Of a stretch of DNA of 64,000 bases, positions 12,708 to 27,063 are shown piece after piece. The position numbers were made by a program, and so were the translations under genes. This DNA is from Tubiluchus corallicola (Eukaryota > Priapulida > Priapulimorpha > Priapulimorphida > Tubiluchidae), in assembly GCA_030141605.1 (NCBI GenBank), contig JAQGDQ010000091.1, positions 434,001 through 498,000 on the forward strand. The letters are read 5' to 3'. Position 1 is the first letter of the stretch. Each line of letters begins with the position of its first letter. The notes beneath the pieces were generated by a model that worked only from the letters and a program-made list of their open reading frames with translations, had not been told where the DNA came from and searched no databases.

Positions 12708-15700
12708 GTGAGTAAAAAATGAGTAAAAATCAATAAAATAAACTTAAAAACACGTTAACACTTTAGTTGAGTATTTATGTTTTTCTTGGCATTTTTTGTG
12801 CTATATTTATTTACCTGAATTGCAATTTTACTGTAGAATAAATTTCATAAGTGGTACAGGGAATAATAATATATTATCAATAATCTCTATCGTAGTTCTC
12901 GATTCATTATTTCTTTTTATTAATTACAATTAATTATGTAGTAAAAATGGAAATTCTTTTAATACAGAAATGATTTTTGCTAGATTTCTCAGTTAGCCTT
13001 TTTAGTTTCTTATTTAGCTGAACTATTGAAATGGTTAAATGTTTCACATGGTTGAGTATGACTACCATTTTGTATATATTCTAAAATTAAGTATCCCTAA
13101 TTAAAATAATTGCCTCTTAATGACCAGTTTAAGAAAATCCCACTCCACACGTCCAAGCCAGGAAAAAGTCCCACCTTTCCCATGTCAGGTATGCAGCACT
13201 CAGCTAAATTATCTACACATTTGCCGAAATGACTCGCGTTCGTCAAATTATCTAAAATAACTTCGGCGGGCTTTGAAGTGGCTTGAGATACAGGAAAAGA
13301 GATATCCTCTTACTTTAATCGTTTTCACATAAATTCTGATACGAGCATCTTGATCACTTGACGTGCGAAAGCATCTAAGAGTTGAAATTTTCTCGTGTTA
13401 CTAAACGTTGTTAAATGACGATGCATATATTAATACATTCGTGTGACATCGCAATACGTTAAACGTATACTTTTGGTGCATTTTTAAAGTTATTCAGTAT
13501 TCTTATTATGGATTAAACGGTGTGATATTCCATTGTCCATTTTATACAGCGTTATATAGTACGTGTTACATGCCCATGTATTAACTGCAAATTAAGGCAA
13601 GTTAGGTAATGTGATTACATTAGTTTACAAACAACACTTACGGTAATGTACATCGAAACTACAATATTTGTAAACTGAGTGCATCTGTTAATAAATATTG
13701 TTATTATTTCTTTTCACGCTGCTAAAAATATTAATTCAAGGAGGACAAAGGTATTTAGTGTTTACTTTTGAAAAAAAGAATACAGCTGCCGGATTTCGTG
13801 TTAACTTTTCCTGAAGTTACTACGGATGCCAACATGAAGCTAAAAGTTACAAGTATTACTTTTCCAAAATTTCAAAACACTAATAAAAAGAATATACAGG
13901 ATACGAGACAAACATTTTTAAAGATCTTTACGTGCAACTTGCTGTGGTGGTGCAGTATTACTTGGATGTTTCGCAAAAACGGAATGTCACAGACTTTTAC
14001 ATTGGTGTTGCCTGCTAATTTTCGCATTTTTTTTTGAAACAATTTACCAAAACTTCAAAAGATTACAGGACGACTTTTTAAAAAGTTGAATTGCACACTT
14101 TGTAATCTTAAACGAGGGCGGGTGGTTGTTACTTTTCTCATGATAGGCTAAAATGATTTCCCAAATAGGCTAAAACTTCTCTATGAACTCTACATGACAT
14201 TGAAATATTTTTTGAAAAAATCATTTTTATATTTTCTGCATCCTAAACTATGTCTATGACGTGAAGCGTTTATCCGGCTTTCAGTACAGCAAAATTTTGC
14301 TGTATTAAGAAAGTTTAAACTGATTTCACATTTTCAAGTTTTACATTACTTTGAAAATTTATTAGAACCATAAAACAACGCAAAAGTTTATAAAATGGGG
14401 ATTTCCCGTTTTTTTGGCTTATACATAGGGGCGTAATTAACGCCGGAGAGCCCAGCAACAATGTGATGATGAATTCAAGAGGGTCACCCATCTACTTGGA
14501 CCCCAGAGAACAACCATTTAATCGAAGACAACGAAGACTGGTGCGAAAAAACCCCGGTAGTTTAGTGTCCATAGCAAAAGGAACTCAGAAAGCAGTTGAG
14601 GAATGTAAACATCAGTTTCATGACAGGAGATGGAATTGCCCAACGTTTGATGGAGATCATGGGAAATCGATTTTTGGACCAATACTGAAGAGAGGTAGGC
14701 ATAATTGTTTAACCAAATTGTTTTCTAGTACCAATACGTAGACTATTTATGTAGTTGACAAATATTCCATTTGAAATCGCTTTCAATACATTTTCTAATT
14801 TACAAACTGAGGCATTTGTCTAATGATTACTAGTAACTAAAGCAAGTCATGCAGCAAAAAACGAATATAAGTGCTCAGAAATTAAGGTTGTAGAATTACT
14901 AAAAATTATTTCTTCCATTATTATTTGTATACACATGTATCACATCTCATGTTAATTGGCTTGCTGCAATCTGATCTGCCTTAATTTACTGCATGATTCA
15001 GTAACTTGACAATATAGTTCATGCAGTAGCAAATCTTCGTGCCCTTTATTATATGCAGCTGTTTAGGATACGCCAGAATTAATTTTTTCTGTAGTCGTAG
15101 CCAAATGGTATTGTGCAATAACTTCATAACTGGGTGTTTGATAATTTTGCAATGAAATATTTTTTCGCCATTTGTAACAACAAGCAAATTTAGATATAAG
15201 CTTATTGACTTTATGGAATTCGTTTTTCGATAATCTCTCGAAAACAGCACTTATTAACGAAACTACTTGACTTTTAAAATTGTGAGAAACACTTGTGCGA
15301 CTAACAGACCAAGACAAGTATGTGCAGAGAAAATTCTCGACAAAATAGAAGCATCTTCAGAAAACGGGGTGCTAAAACGTTTCCAATTTTGCAAACATGC
15401 ACCAAAGTACATGAAAATACTACAAATCTGAAGAGAGTTTAGTAATCTGCAGGGGATTTTTTTAATATTAAGTGACATAAAATTAAATTAAGATTTTAAC
15501 ATAAGTTAAAATTGTGCTAATTAACTAAACAATTGTAATTAATTAACTAATTAACAAAGGTTGCTTATAATTTTTTGTTTCGAACCACGGACATTAAACT
15601 AATCATCCTACAAAATTTCACTTCAATTTGATAAATACTTTTGAAATTAAAAAATGTGACGGGCACAGTGAGCGAGTGAAGGACTGAAGGATCACCATTT

Positions 15701-18700
15701 TTTCTTGATTGAATATGACAAGCTGCCGGAAAATAATTATATTTGTAAACTACACTATTAGTATTGATTCATTTTAAACACGTGATTAATATAATTATAA
15801 TGGCTATTAAAGCTCAAGAACATGTATATATAGTTGGCGACGTTTGTGCTTATGTATATAAATACCTCGACACGATTCATTCTGTTTACTGTAAACAAAC
15901 TCACATACCTAACTGACTCATAAACTTAATGCTGACAAGTTTAATAAATTTTCCTTCTTTTTTTCTTTTTTTCGAGGATAGCCTGCAACTAGACGATTAT
16001 TTTATAAGTTATGAATATTATTTTGTAAAAGTGCACGTTTATAAACAGCTATAGATTTTTAATATAAAATTTCAACATCATGCAGCCTTTACGCCGCTTT
16101 GTAAGCAAAATATTTTCAATGGACAACTTCGAGTGGCGTACTGCCTAATTTGTTTCTCAAAAATTTATCGAAAGACGTTCATCACACACGCATAAAGCTA
16201 TATATAAATAAAGTATTTATGGAATGTTCTTATCGAGGCGAATACCAGAGAATTATGATAAGAGGACATGCACATTGTACAGATACAGTCGTTGTATACT
16301 GTCTGCACGAGTGAATGGCTTCCACTTATTTGCAGCCAAGAGGTTAACATTTTCAGAAAAATATGCATGAAGATTATTTTTATGAGCAAAATCGCTGCGT
16401 ATAAAATAACCTGTGTAAGCAGAAATTTGCCTTTTCCAACACGCAGTTTTTCTTCATTTACTTGCGTGACTTAAAATACATCTCACGTTTAATTTAAATA
16501 AATTTTTCCACAACAACTAGTAAGTGCAACATTGCTATGTATCGGTAAACACATTTGGCATTTAAATATAAAATAATGTTTATTACTAACTATGGAAGCA
16601 CTGTAATTGTTTTCGAAATTGAAAAGAAGTTTATGGCAACTTAAACAATGAGTGTTCGACATGCTAATACTACATAGTTTTTTCTTCAATTAGGTTCAGA
16701 AATAGCCGAACTGAAAACTTTTATAATTGTTTTACTTATCTAAAATAAGAAAGCTTATTATTTTTGATGAAAAACAATATGAATTTCATATTTTTGTAAA
16801 TAGAATTGAGGTTTTTGTTAGTTTAAAATAACGGCTAATATATAATATACATATCTGTATATATATATATATATATATTATATTATATTATATTATATTA
16901 TATTATATTATATATATATATATATATATAATATACATATCTGTATATATATATATATATATATTATATTATATTATATTATATTATATTATATTATATA
17001 TATAAAACTAAAGATAGGGCATTCATGGTAAAACCATCTTTTATGTGTTAAAAATGTACACACGTAGAATCTAGATCTAGACTTTTTATATAGTGGTAAA
17101 TTAAAGACATTTTACAGACAATAGTGACATAATACAAAACCAAAATGATAACAATGTAAGTACATAGGTTTTAAAAAATAGTTGAATTGCATAAGTATGT
17201 AAAAGTAATGTAAGTTAAGTAAAATCAAAAATAAAAATCTATTAAATGTTTAATAAAAACATTCAAAAAATGTAATATTAAAAAACCGTTTACCGTGTGA
17301 GAAAAATAAATTGCGTATCCTTTTCAGTGTATATGTATATATACATATTTACATATATATGCATGAGTATGAGCATATAATATGCACATTTTTAACTACA
17401 GACACTGTAAGTCCTTCACTTGCGAGATCCTCTTTTTTACACGCCAACGTTATTTACAATCGTTTTAACTTTTCCAGGACCACTAAACTTCGTTCTTCTA
17501 TAGTAGCAGCAATTTATGATCAAATTGAAATACTGCGCATACATTGACGTATTCTTGATGATCAACTTTATTATTCTTACAGTATTTGCTGTTAGAGGTT
17601 TCGTTTATTATTCGTACATTTGTTTTTTGTCGGTGATTGCTGTTCAATAGTTCAAAAGAAAATAAAAAAAAAACGAAAAAAGGATCAAGGTGAGACGATT
17701 CTGCACGCACCTTGCACAGTAGACGCAAAAACTTTAGTGATGTGACTTCGGGTGGTGCTGGCTTGTAAGATATTCTTCTGAGTTTATTTTCTAGGTTATT
17801 TTGGGGATTTTTGTATTTGCAGCTTTGTATCCTGCTATTACTTGATTCGTGTTCGTCCACCGATAATCTCTCTCAAACCATCTGCTCAAGAAGACCGGAT
17901 AGCGTTGCTTCACTAAAATCTGTTCCCAAGTGGGATGTCCAAGTTTGATTGCACAACTCTTTACAGTTTTTAAGTTGTAACTCACCTGCCACCTTTGACT
18001 TTGAACCTAAAACTCCGGCTAGCACTATATGAACTAAAAGTTTATACACCTAGCTAGGCAACTTTTGATTTGTAGGCTTCTGTTTCTGTGATTGTTGCTG
18101 TTGACCTAAAGCCTTAGCAAAAGTTCGAGAAAAAGCTATAAAAATAAAAATTGATATGTAAATAAGAACGAGTTCTATCGTTAGAAATCGTCAATAATTT
18201 TAAATGTACATACGTTCTTCAAAATACATGTATGTGCATAATTTAGTAAGCATTCCTTAAATCTTACAGTTTGCAAAATTGAAGATAAATTTATTGTAAA
18301 TTGATAATCATGCTTGCTTGACCTATTAGCAATTTGGACAGGATAATACATTTGAGCAACTGATATTGGCGACAGGAAGATGACGTTCAGTCAACGCAAT
18401 GTCAGCATTAAATCTTTCAGTCACGCAAGCATTTCGCAGAATACTAATTATAAAATATTGTCTCTAACAAAACCTTGAAACTATCCTGCGAAAATACAAA
18501 AAAGAAGGAAAAGGCAGGAAATTTTCAAAAATACCTGTGTTACAGTTCTTTGGAGTTTTTATCTAGGATGACAAGCTGTAAAATCTAAATAAACTGTATT
18601 TATTTTTGCGTTCACTGCCACGGTCTTTGCTAGGGTTTTTTCGTTTATGTTCTGTTTGTCAGTTGTGGTTCACTTAAGATTCTGTTGTCTGACTAGATTA

Positions 18701-21700
18701 CCGAAGCTTCTTAAGCATCTACTATCAGTTCGCTCATTGTCTTATGGTATATATTGCTGGAGTATATGATTACAGTTTTATTACTTTTTTCTTTCTTCTC
18801 AATAAAGCAATTTTAGACATTGGGCAATTCATACACAATTTCAATTGTTTAGACATGTTAAATATTTTTAAGCTGATTATTAGGCTTGTTTCTTGTAATT
18901 ATAACATTGAATAGGGTTCTAAGATTCCTACTTCATTAGTCAAACTTAAACTATTTGTCCACCGGCTATAACTTGCTAAATTTGCCTTTCGAGAGTCTCA
19001 TTATTTTCGCCTGATTGGCTTTCCGATGCTGCTTACAAGACCTGCTTTTCTTGTTTAGAGGTAATTCGCCATGTTTGCAAGAAAAAGGCTTCAGCTTAAA
19101 TCCGGTCTAAACGTTGCAGATATCCGTCAAGTAATTGAAAACATTTTGTGCCCAGAAGCAAAATTTCAATTGAGTTGAAACGAGAGACCGGGTTCATGTG
19201 AACAGGAAGATCCCCACGTGGAAGCGGTGTCACTTTTTCCTCTGTAATATTCGCCTATATAACTACTTGGGGAAGTCTTTTATGAGCAAGTTCTTACGTC
19301 ATGTATTAAACATCCTCCGAGAACAAAATATTATACTCGCAACACTGCAAACGACTTATTCATTTGAAAAGCTCTAACTGTTGTGTTTGTATAACATCAT
19401 TGTGTTCTTTTCTTTTCTTGGTTGTGTAGAATAGTTAATGGATCAACAACAAATTTATCTTGGTAAAATCTCAGTCTTAAATAAAATTCCACACTCCTAT
19501 GTTTTGTAAAATATTGTTTCAAACAACACTTTGCTAAAATTAAGAAAGGGTTGGAAATTTTCAGAAATGCATGTGTTATGTACTGCACGCCAGAGTTTTT
19601 ATCTAAGAGGAACAGCTGCATAAAACATATTCATTGCTAAAACGTTTTGTGATTTTAAATAATACGAATATGTTTTATACAATTATTTTGTGCCATTCTC
19701 TTTATTCTAACAAGTGATATTTTTAATATAAATTTATAAGTACCACAATTTAAATATATACTTGACCTTACATGGGAAATGTAACATGTAAACTAAAGAG
19801 AAATCCTTCTTACTCGCGCCTTCACTCAATTTCTGTCTGTAGAGTTTTAATACAACGTGGTTGAATGAATAAATAAATAAACTAATTGACTCATTGATTT
19901 TTTTAATGACATGCTCGTATTATTTTTCTCTGTAAAGTTATATAATTTCTATGTATTGTTTTCTAGATTAAGTGCGTTTCAAACGGCAGCTCTCAGTTGT
20001 CTAGCTGATGCCTACCAGGTCATAACATCGGGCTAATTTCTAGCCTGATGTTGATTCTACTAATAAAAAATAACAACTGAAAATGAACTACTTTGTCAAA
20101 AAAGCCAACTTTTAAAATCCTTATAGAATAGTAAAAACATTTGTACAAATGTTTTGTGAGTGCAATGAGCGAAAGCATGATATGATTATCTACCTACCTC
20201 TGATACGGATATTAAAACCTGCTAATTAATTTGAAAAGGAGAGCGTGTATAAAATACAGTTTAACTGCAGGATTAAAATGATAAACCTACCATACTACCA
20301 TACGCTTTTTTAAAACATCTACAGTACATGCTGCTAAAGCTAAAATACCAAGGCAAGTTTAGTTGGGTTAGGTATTTAAAATCCCTGTTTACTGCGCGTG
20401 CCTAAGTGTTAGGATATGCGTATATTATCCAGTGTCAATTGGCTGCTCATCTTTACTCACCTGATTAAAAAATTAAATTATTTGCACTGCAAGCATTTCG
20501 ACAAGGAGATTGTTATATAAACCCTTAAATCTGTCTTTGTAGTTTGTAAACGATGCGTTTAAAATGTCTGTTATGCCACAGAACAAATGGCGGGTTTTCT
20601 TTTTGCTTGACAAAAAACCACAATCAAAAAACGAGAAAAATTCTGGTCCTCTCACATTGCACAATGCCTCAGCCAGAAAACTGCATATTTTTATTTGTGT
20701 TTTAGGTTTTCAGGCGTACTGTGGCATTTTGTTATTTAATAATCTCGAAAATTGGTTCCCGATTTACTTTAATTTTTTTCAAAAAATTATTAATATGAAT
20801 TTCGGTTTTGAATACTAGACAAGTCTGTTTGCAAATCACAAAATGTTTTAAATTTAGATCATTTATAACATGTATTTGCAAGAATTCAAAATAATTTATT
20901 TCTTTTATTTGACATAAGCCCAATGTGTGTGAAAATGTCACTTCATTACGTGTTCCATTTTTTAACCACATATTGTTGAAAAATTTATAAATAAATTTGT
21001 AGGCTATATAATAACTACGTAGACTGATTTTATATTGGTCAGTTAGTGGGTCGGATGTTTTGCTGCTGTTTGACTGAGTGTTTGGTCGACTGATCGCCGA
21101 ATGACCATTGATTAGTCAAATTAATTTTGTCGTTTTATGTGATCTGATTAGTCTTTTCCTTCACATAGTTATTACGTTCGTCCATTCGTTCATCCAGTTT
21201 TCAATGTTCATTCCTTTATTCACATGAATTTCAAAATGTTTGTGCATTTACAGGTTGTAGAGAAACAGCGTTCATTTACGCAATTACCAGCGCTGGGGTG
21301 GCCTACTCTGTTGCACGAGGATGCAGCGAAGGTAGTATAGACTCTTGCACCTGTGACTATACCAAGAAGGGTCCAAATGGGCCTGATTGGCAGTGGGGAG
21401 GTTGTAGTGACAACGTGGAATTCGGGTTCAAATTTTCTCGCAAATTCGTAGACGCGGCAGAAAGGGGAGACGATATCAGATATAAAATGAATCTGCATAA
21501 TAATAAAGCAGGACGAAAGGTAAGAAAATAGTGTAAGCATTTTTCAAACAGACACTCAAATTAAAATGTATTAAAAACACAACTTTTTCACTAAAAACTG
21601 GGCTTTCTTATACTTCCACGATACTTTGTTTTCAGAATGTCACAGTTGTGTTAGTTCGTTAATGTACTCAGAAATAGAAGCATGTTTATCGTATTCATCA

Positions 21701-24700
21701 TACTCAAAACAAATTAGACGTGTACTCATTAATCACTATGAGCAGCTTAGGAAAGGATATTAAGAACTTTTCTACATACCATGAAACCACTTTTACACAT
21801 ATAAAACGTAAAACTTCTTGCTAACAAATGGAAAAAATATTAAGCCGTTATACTATTTTCGCCAAACAGCTCAAAGTGAGCTTATGTATCATAAGACACT
21901 TGAAATTACTGTTCTTTTTCAAATACCAATGCGCACTATTTGTAACTAATATTGTTTTCCTTATTTCAGTTACCTTAATATAGGATTCAAATTCGACTAT
22001 TACTTTTTGCAAAATTATGCACTTTTGCTTCAAGCATGATTTGCTGAAAAAGAAAAAGTAAAAAATGCCTGCTTGTAGCGTAGACGTGCAGTAACAAAAA
22101 GAAGCACAAATTTGGCAAGAATTTTTTTTATAAAATTTAATTGAATTTTTCCAGCTCTTACAATTTTTCATTTAAATTTTGTTTTAAAGCTAAACAATTT
22201 ATTTTTGTTTCAGTATAGTAGGTAAAACCTGCTTAAATTTCTATAGCTCACATTCATTTGATTCCGGTGCGTAGGAGGATAGCTAGTATTTATTCACGAA
22301 CAATTAACTTTAAATTATTATAGACTGTAAACTCAATGTTAATAACATTAGCTCTAAGTATGCTATGCTGCTGGCCTTTTAGGTAATTGCTCTGACGAAT
22401 CTTTTGTGCAATTACTGTAAACGCTGAATAAATGGGCTATAATCTAGTATAGTACAAACTGTGTAGGAGATACGGATCTGCATACCTCCGCACCCGTAGG
22501 GTATAGGTTGGGAAAAATAATCGATGTAACCAAAACTGTCTGAAAAATTTGTGAGTTTGGGTAGCGTGCACATATCTGCCAAGCAACGGATAATTTTGGA
22601 ATGCCTTTCTGGTTAATTATCAATAGTTTTTGATTTTTTTAAACACTGTTGTAGTAAAAAACGTGCGTGTTAGCTGGTAAAGTAGTTCCTAAAAACTTTC
22701 TTTACTGTTTAAATAGGAATTGATTACTGACTGTCCTAGTATTAGGGTGCATGCGTGGTAATGGGCGATCACTGGTCAAGCCTGCTACATGCAACTGACC
22801 CTTAGTGGTTGAACTTTAACGTCACCAGTGCGTTAATTTAAACTTATTTAAATTCGCTTATTTAGGTTTTTTACAATTATTTTGCAATTTTAACAGTTAT
22901 ATATTTATATGTAGTGACAAGTAATACTAAAACTAATTATCGGCACATAATAATAATGTAAATATTGAAAACTACCAAAAACTAACTGTTACTAAACAAA
23001 ATTTTTCTTTTAGGCCTATAATATTAATTTGCAGATTATTAATTAGTGGAGAAATAAACCATTGATTATCGAATTTGTAAAACCAAACCTGTCCGAAAGA
23101 AAGACAAAAAATTCTACTCGGCCTGGACTACACCAAAAATTCTTGGATGACGGATCCCAACGCAATAAGTGGTCTACTGGACAAAGCGCATACTAGCAAT
23201 CGAAATGTCTCTGTTTCAAATTCAAACTCAATGTTGAGTTTTTTAGATTCCTTTCGTAGTACAAGTTTGATTTTATAAATTCAGTAACTCTGAGTTTATT
23301 CTGTTACATTACCAGATAAAGGTACATACAATGCTTTGACATTCCCACGGTGTTAAGCAATCAAGTGCTTTCATTTTCGCACTATCACACTGGATTTACC
23401 TGATTTATATGTTTTAACAACGGCAAGACAGCAGTTAACGTGTCATGCTTAAAATTAACGTTCACAGAAAAGGGCATCTCGATACAAGAAGCTACACAGT
23501 GAAACGCACCAGAAATAAATAAACGTTCATGTGTTACATTCAAATGATGGATGTTAATATCAGCAATGTTTAGTAAACGGTTGTAAATGTGTATGTAGCT
23601 AACTTCTGTGTACGTATTCTGAGGTGCAGCCAAACTATTGCTCAACACATACGCTAGATTAGTTAACTTTCATCACGTTATATCCAAGCCTTATTATCAG
23701 TCTAGTCAAATTTTATTAGAAGCCAATCGGACCCTGTCATCTTTTGCTCAGTGAAGGTTTGTTGCTGGATTAGATCTTTTCTCACTACTTTTTTGCGGAA
23801 TGTGTTCTCTTGATGTCTTTTCATAGGTTACCAAAGCCAACGTACTCGTTTGTTGCTATACTTATTTAAATGTTACACTGGGCGTTTCTAGATCTATTAA
23901 AACCGCTTGTAAATGCAGTTTTCTCTGCTTAATAAAACTTTGTTTGCTTCAGGAAGACCACTAATATCTACGTCTTACCAATATAACTTTGGCTTTAATA
24001 ATTCGTTTTTCTGTGCTTATGTTTATGTTCTCATTTTTTAAGCATAGTTCCTTATCTGACTATCACTGGCTTTATATTAAATTAAATGGCGGGACGCGGT
24101 TATACAAATACTAGTAAATGTGCAGTTTTAAGAATTTCCTTTCAAAACAAATGTTTTTTCCAGAAACATAAATTTTCCCAAATTAGACAACATTCCTAAA
24201 TGTTTGTAAAATGCTTATACTTGCGTCAGTCATAAAAATAAGCCATCTCTATTATTATGATTAAACAAAATTTAATTTGAAGTTCCAGCTTCTATGAAAT
24301 GGTTTTTATGCACAGGGCGACGACATCATGGTAATCCATTGTTTTAAACTTGCATCTTCGAAACCAGAAGATGACTGTATGACCTTGGCTGGGCCTACAT
24401 GTATATATTTCTTATGCAAATGCAATAAGGATGATTATGTATTACTAATTTAGTTCAAGCAAATTCATTTACTATTTCTTACATAGTGTTTTTTTCATTT
24501 GTTGACTAATTATGCGGAGTAATGACTAATTATGACTAGTTAACCTACCGAAAAGATTTTTATAATTTCAAATTGATTTTATTTTTCTCACAGCATGTAA
24601 ACGGTGATATGAAACAAGAATGTAAATGTCATGGCATGTCGGGTAGCTGCACTGTGAAGACATGTTGGATGCGGTTACCTCAATTCCGGGAGATAGGAAC

Positions 24701-27063
24701 AAGAATCAAAGATCGCTTTGATGGAGCGTCAAGGGTCACGATAGGAAATAGGTAAGTAAATTTCTGCCTTTGGCATGATACGATGTGTTATGTTACGATA
24801 CGATATAACAGAATAATATATAATACAATGCAATATATATGAAAGAATGACCTTAGACAGATGTACGGTGTCAAGAGTCGGTATATATGGTGACGAACAT
24901 AGCAGTACAACATTTGCAGTTTCTTATCTTAATAAAACATATTTGTGTTAGGAATTTTTCAGATTGTATGCTTGTCAACACATTTTACAGGTGCAAAGTG
25001 TTACAATAACAAATGTTTCTGCATTATCATTATAATTCTGTGCCATATGAAGTTTACCTCGACTGATTTTTACTACAAAAAGTGACTCTTGCCTTTTCTA
25101 CAGGCTAAGAGTATTCTTAAATGCAATGCAATACTGGGACGGTTCATGATTTGCAGACTGCGTATAGAATCCACAGATATCTAGGCATTAGCGGCATGAT
25201 ATCGTTGCATGTATCTGCTTTCTGATCAACATTCCAAACCATTCCAATACGAACTCTCTAGATTCGTATGTAACCGTTCTGATTCTTAAACGCTTACTTT
25301 TATACGACAGGAAGCATCCAGGCCAGCCTAGCATTTATCTGTCAAACAGTTAATAAAAATTGATATGCGTGCTAGCATCATCTGGGATTTGGAAACTGAC
25401 GTATCTCTAAGGTTGTTAACGGGTTCACACGTGAAATTAATAAGTTTAGTTTTTTACACCTAAATGATGGTAAAATCAAAGCATTATTTTTTAGATAATC
25501 CAAAGATGTGACACACGAAAGACTGCGAAAATGGCTTCATTTGTCTTACAGCTGATTTCTAATGCTATTAAATACTTACTATTTTTACTACTTTTGAAGA
25601 GGCTATACTCGTGACTGCTTTTTCGGGATATTTCTAAGATTCAAGATTGTTTCACGACACATTTTAGAACACTAGGCATTGCATCTTACACAATTTACAA
25701 TAATAACTTACAACGTAGGAGAAATCTATTAAACAATGTAATTTTTGCAAGACAATCAAAATCAAAGCTTGTGACGATGTCCTGCTAAGTGAAATTTTAA
25801 CTAGTACGATTATAAATATTTACAAATAGTGACAGAGAAGACTTACATGCATTAGGTTCAAACTACATCTTTCACTTCGCAGTCTTTGCAGAAATAGTTT
25901 GTTGATTAGTTTTTGTGACAGTTTGAAAGTCTTAACCTGGATGATTAATCAGAAAATTAAGGTCACGGGAATGATGTGGAAAACAAAGTACAAATTATGA
26001 ACAGTTATAGTTAAAAAATCAACGTTAACTTATTGCTAGTATTTTTATGTTATACCAACAAATTATAAAACAACCTATATGTATATAAACTTCTTACTTA
26101 TTCACAATGTTTCGAGATATGCATGTCTTCTTCAAATGTTCTTGAAACAGCCGCATCCTTCCACTACGCCAGCAGAATGGCACTTTTTAGCAGGTTACAG
26201 GCGTAGAGGGTGTCTACCACTGCTCCAAGAACACCTGAGGAAGACATGCATATGTTGAATTATTGTTTAAAAATAAGCAATTTATACCACCTACTTGTTC
26301 CATAATTTGTGTGTAACGTATAATGACACTAATTTGGCACATCCAAATAACATAAAAGGTAAAATCACAAGCGTTAAATAACAACAATAATAATTTTTTT
26401 ACCTCATCATATCTATTCAAACCTTATTTCAGACTGTTTCATTTCACTTCTGCATTGTAGGATTTTTTGTATCACTAGTTATTGATATTTCATTTTCATT
26501 TAGGCCTTCAGTGCTACGTTTACAAATGCTATACAATTTTCATAGACTTTCCCAGTACGACTTAAATCAATTTAATTTACAGGAAATACAGTTCAATATA
26601 ATGTACTGCAGTTGATTTCTGAAGCATTCTTCTTCAATAATTAGAAAAGATGTTCGTTTTTTGTTAGTAGATGGCGCTTGTATAGTGTATATATAGGAAA
26701 TTTTTATCGAACTGTTATTTATTTTTTAGCGGAAACAGCAATAGGGCACGCCGAAAATTAAAGTGGTACATGGAACCTTACAATCGCCATCACAAACCGC
26801 CCACTAGGCGAGACTTAGTCTACATAGAAAACTCGCCGAACTTTTGCGACGAGAACGCCAAACACGGGTGGAACGGAACGAAACACAGGGAATGTAACGC
26901 CACCTCCATAGGCGTCGATGGCTGTGATCTCATGTGCTGCGGGAGGGGGTACACAAGCAGGGAGATAGAAGTCGTGGAACGGTGCAACTGTACTTTTGAG
27001 TGGTGCTGCCAGGTAAAATGTGAAATCTGCAGATCGAAAAAGATGGTGCACACTTGTTTATAA
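12607..27063 (+). CDS. Wnt1: Wnt1 (wingless) ligand, complete
   Basis: Secreted Wnt1/Wingless ligand acting through Frizzled-LRP receptors. Exons are 12607-12707, 14429-14694, 21254-21519, 24594-24751 and 26730-27063; the spliced length is 1125 nt, 374 residues, close to the usual Wnt1 size. Intron phases are 2, 1, 0, 2. Seen in order: a hydrophobic leader at about residues 9-18, [12 protein letters not shown] (the Wnt1 N-terminal signature), [76 protein letters not shown] with the lipidated serine at about residue 227, [45 protein letters not shown] and a final HTCL. Both NAT and NCT sequons are present. Every junction is GT-AG and in frame. The start is the only ATG giving a leader that joins to the WWG codon. 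The gene looks intact and canonical. Confidence 0.97.
12708..14428 (+). other. Wnt1 intron 1, phase 2
   Basis: 1.7 kb, AT-rich. It holds an 89-residue open frame at 13768-14037 that resembles no family I know and is probably chance. No repeat was identified. Confidence 0.85.
16840..17005 (+). repeat. 86-bp tandem duplication of AT-rich DNA
   Basis: AATATACATATCTG followed by (TA)n and then (TATAT)n occurs twice, starting at 16844 and 16930 (period 86). The copies are almost identical. Confidence 0.85.
18453..18583 (+). repeat. Dispersed repeat, copy A
   Basis: Shares an ordered set of words with 19506-19625: AAAATATTGT, GGAAATTTTCA, TGTGTTA, AGTTTTTATCTA and ACA(A)GCTG, with small gaps. This suggests two diverged copies of one unclassified element or an old segmental duplication. 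Confidence 0.55.
19506..19625 (+). repeat. Dispersed repeat, copy B
   Basis: Partner of 18453-18583, in the same orientation about 1 kb away, matching over roughly 120 bases with substitutions and short indels. No terminal repeats or coding capacity were seen. Confidence 0.55.
21520..24593 (+). other. Wnt1 intron 3, phase 0
   Basis: 3.1 kb between GRK and the exon encoding [10 protein letters not shown]. The donor is AAAG|GTAAGA and the acceptor TTCTCACAG. No feature was recognised inside it. Confidence 0.85.
24752..26729 (+). other. Wnt1 intron 4, phase 2
   Basis: 2.0 kb within a serine codon (AG|C) in the loop between GNS and GNSNRARRK. It holds an inverted repeat with 28-bp arms at 26113-26256. 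Confidence 0.85.
26113..26256 (-). mobile_element. Retroelement-tail-like remnant with inverted repeat
   Basis: ATATGCATGTCTTC at about 26117 and GAAGACATGCATAT at about 26239 are the cores of imperfect inverted arms (about 28 bp) around an 80-bp spacer. On the minus strand it reads GAAGAAGACATGCATAT then CTCGAAACATTG. This CTGAAGAAG...CGAAACATTG style is common at the 3' ends of Penelope-like and related retroelements. No reverse transcriptase was seen, so this is only a tail fragment; the class is inferred. Confidence 0.4.

Larger units (their letters stand above)
14695..21253 (+). other. Wnt1 intron 2, phase 1
   Basis: 6.6 kb between KR(G) and (G)CRETAF. It contains a dense run of TAAT/ATTA motifs near 15516-15560, the 86-bp AT-rich tandem duplication at 16840-17005, and a diverged repeat pair at 18453-18583 and 19506-19625. 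No coding sequence was recognised. Confidence 0.85.

Noticed and set aside
13768-14037. 89-residue open frame in Wnt1 intron 1
   Set aside because: No motif recognised, no ATG start (it begins at a TTG), and it lies wholly inside a well-supported intron.
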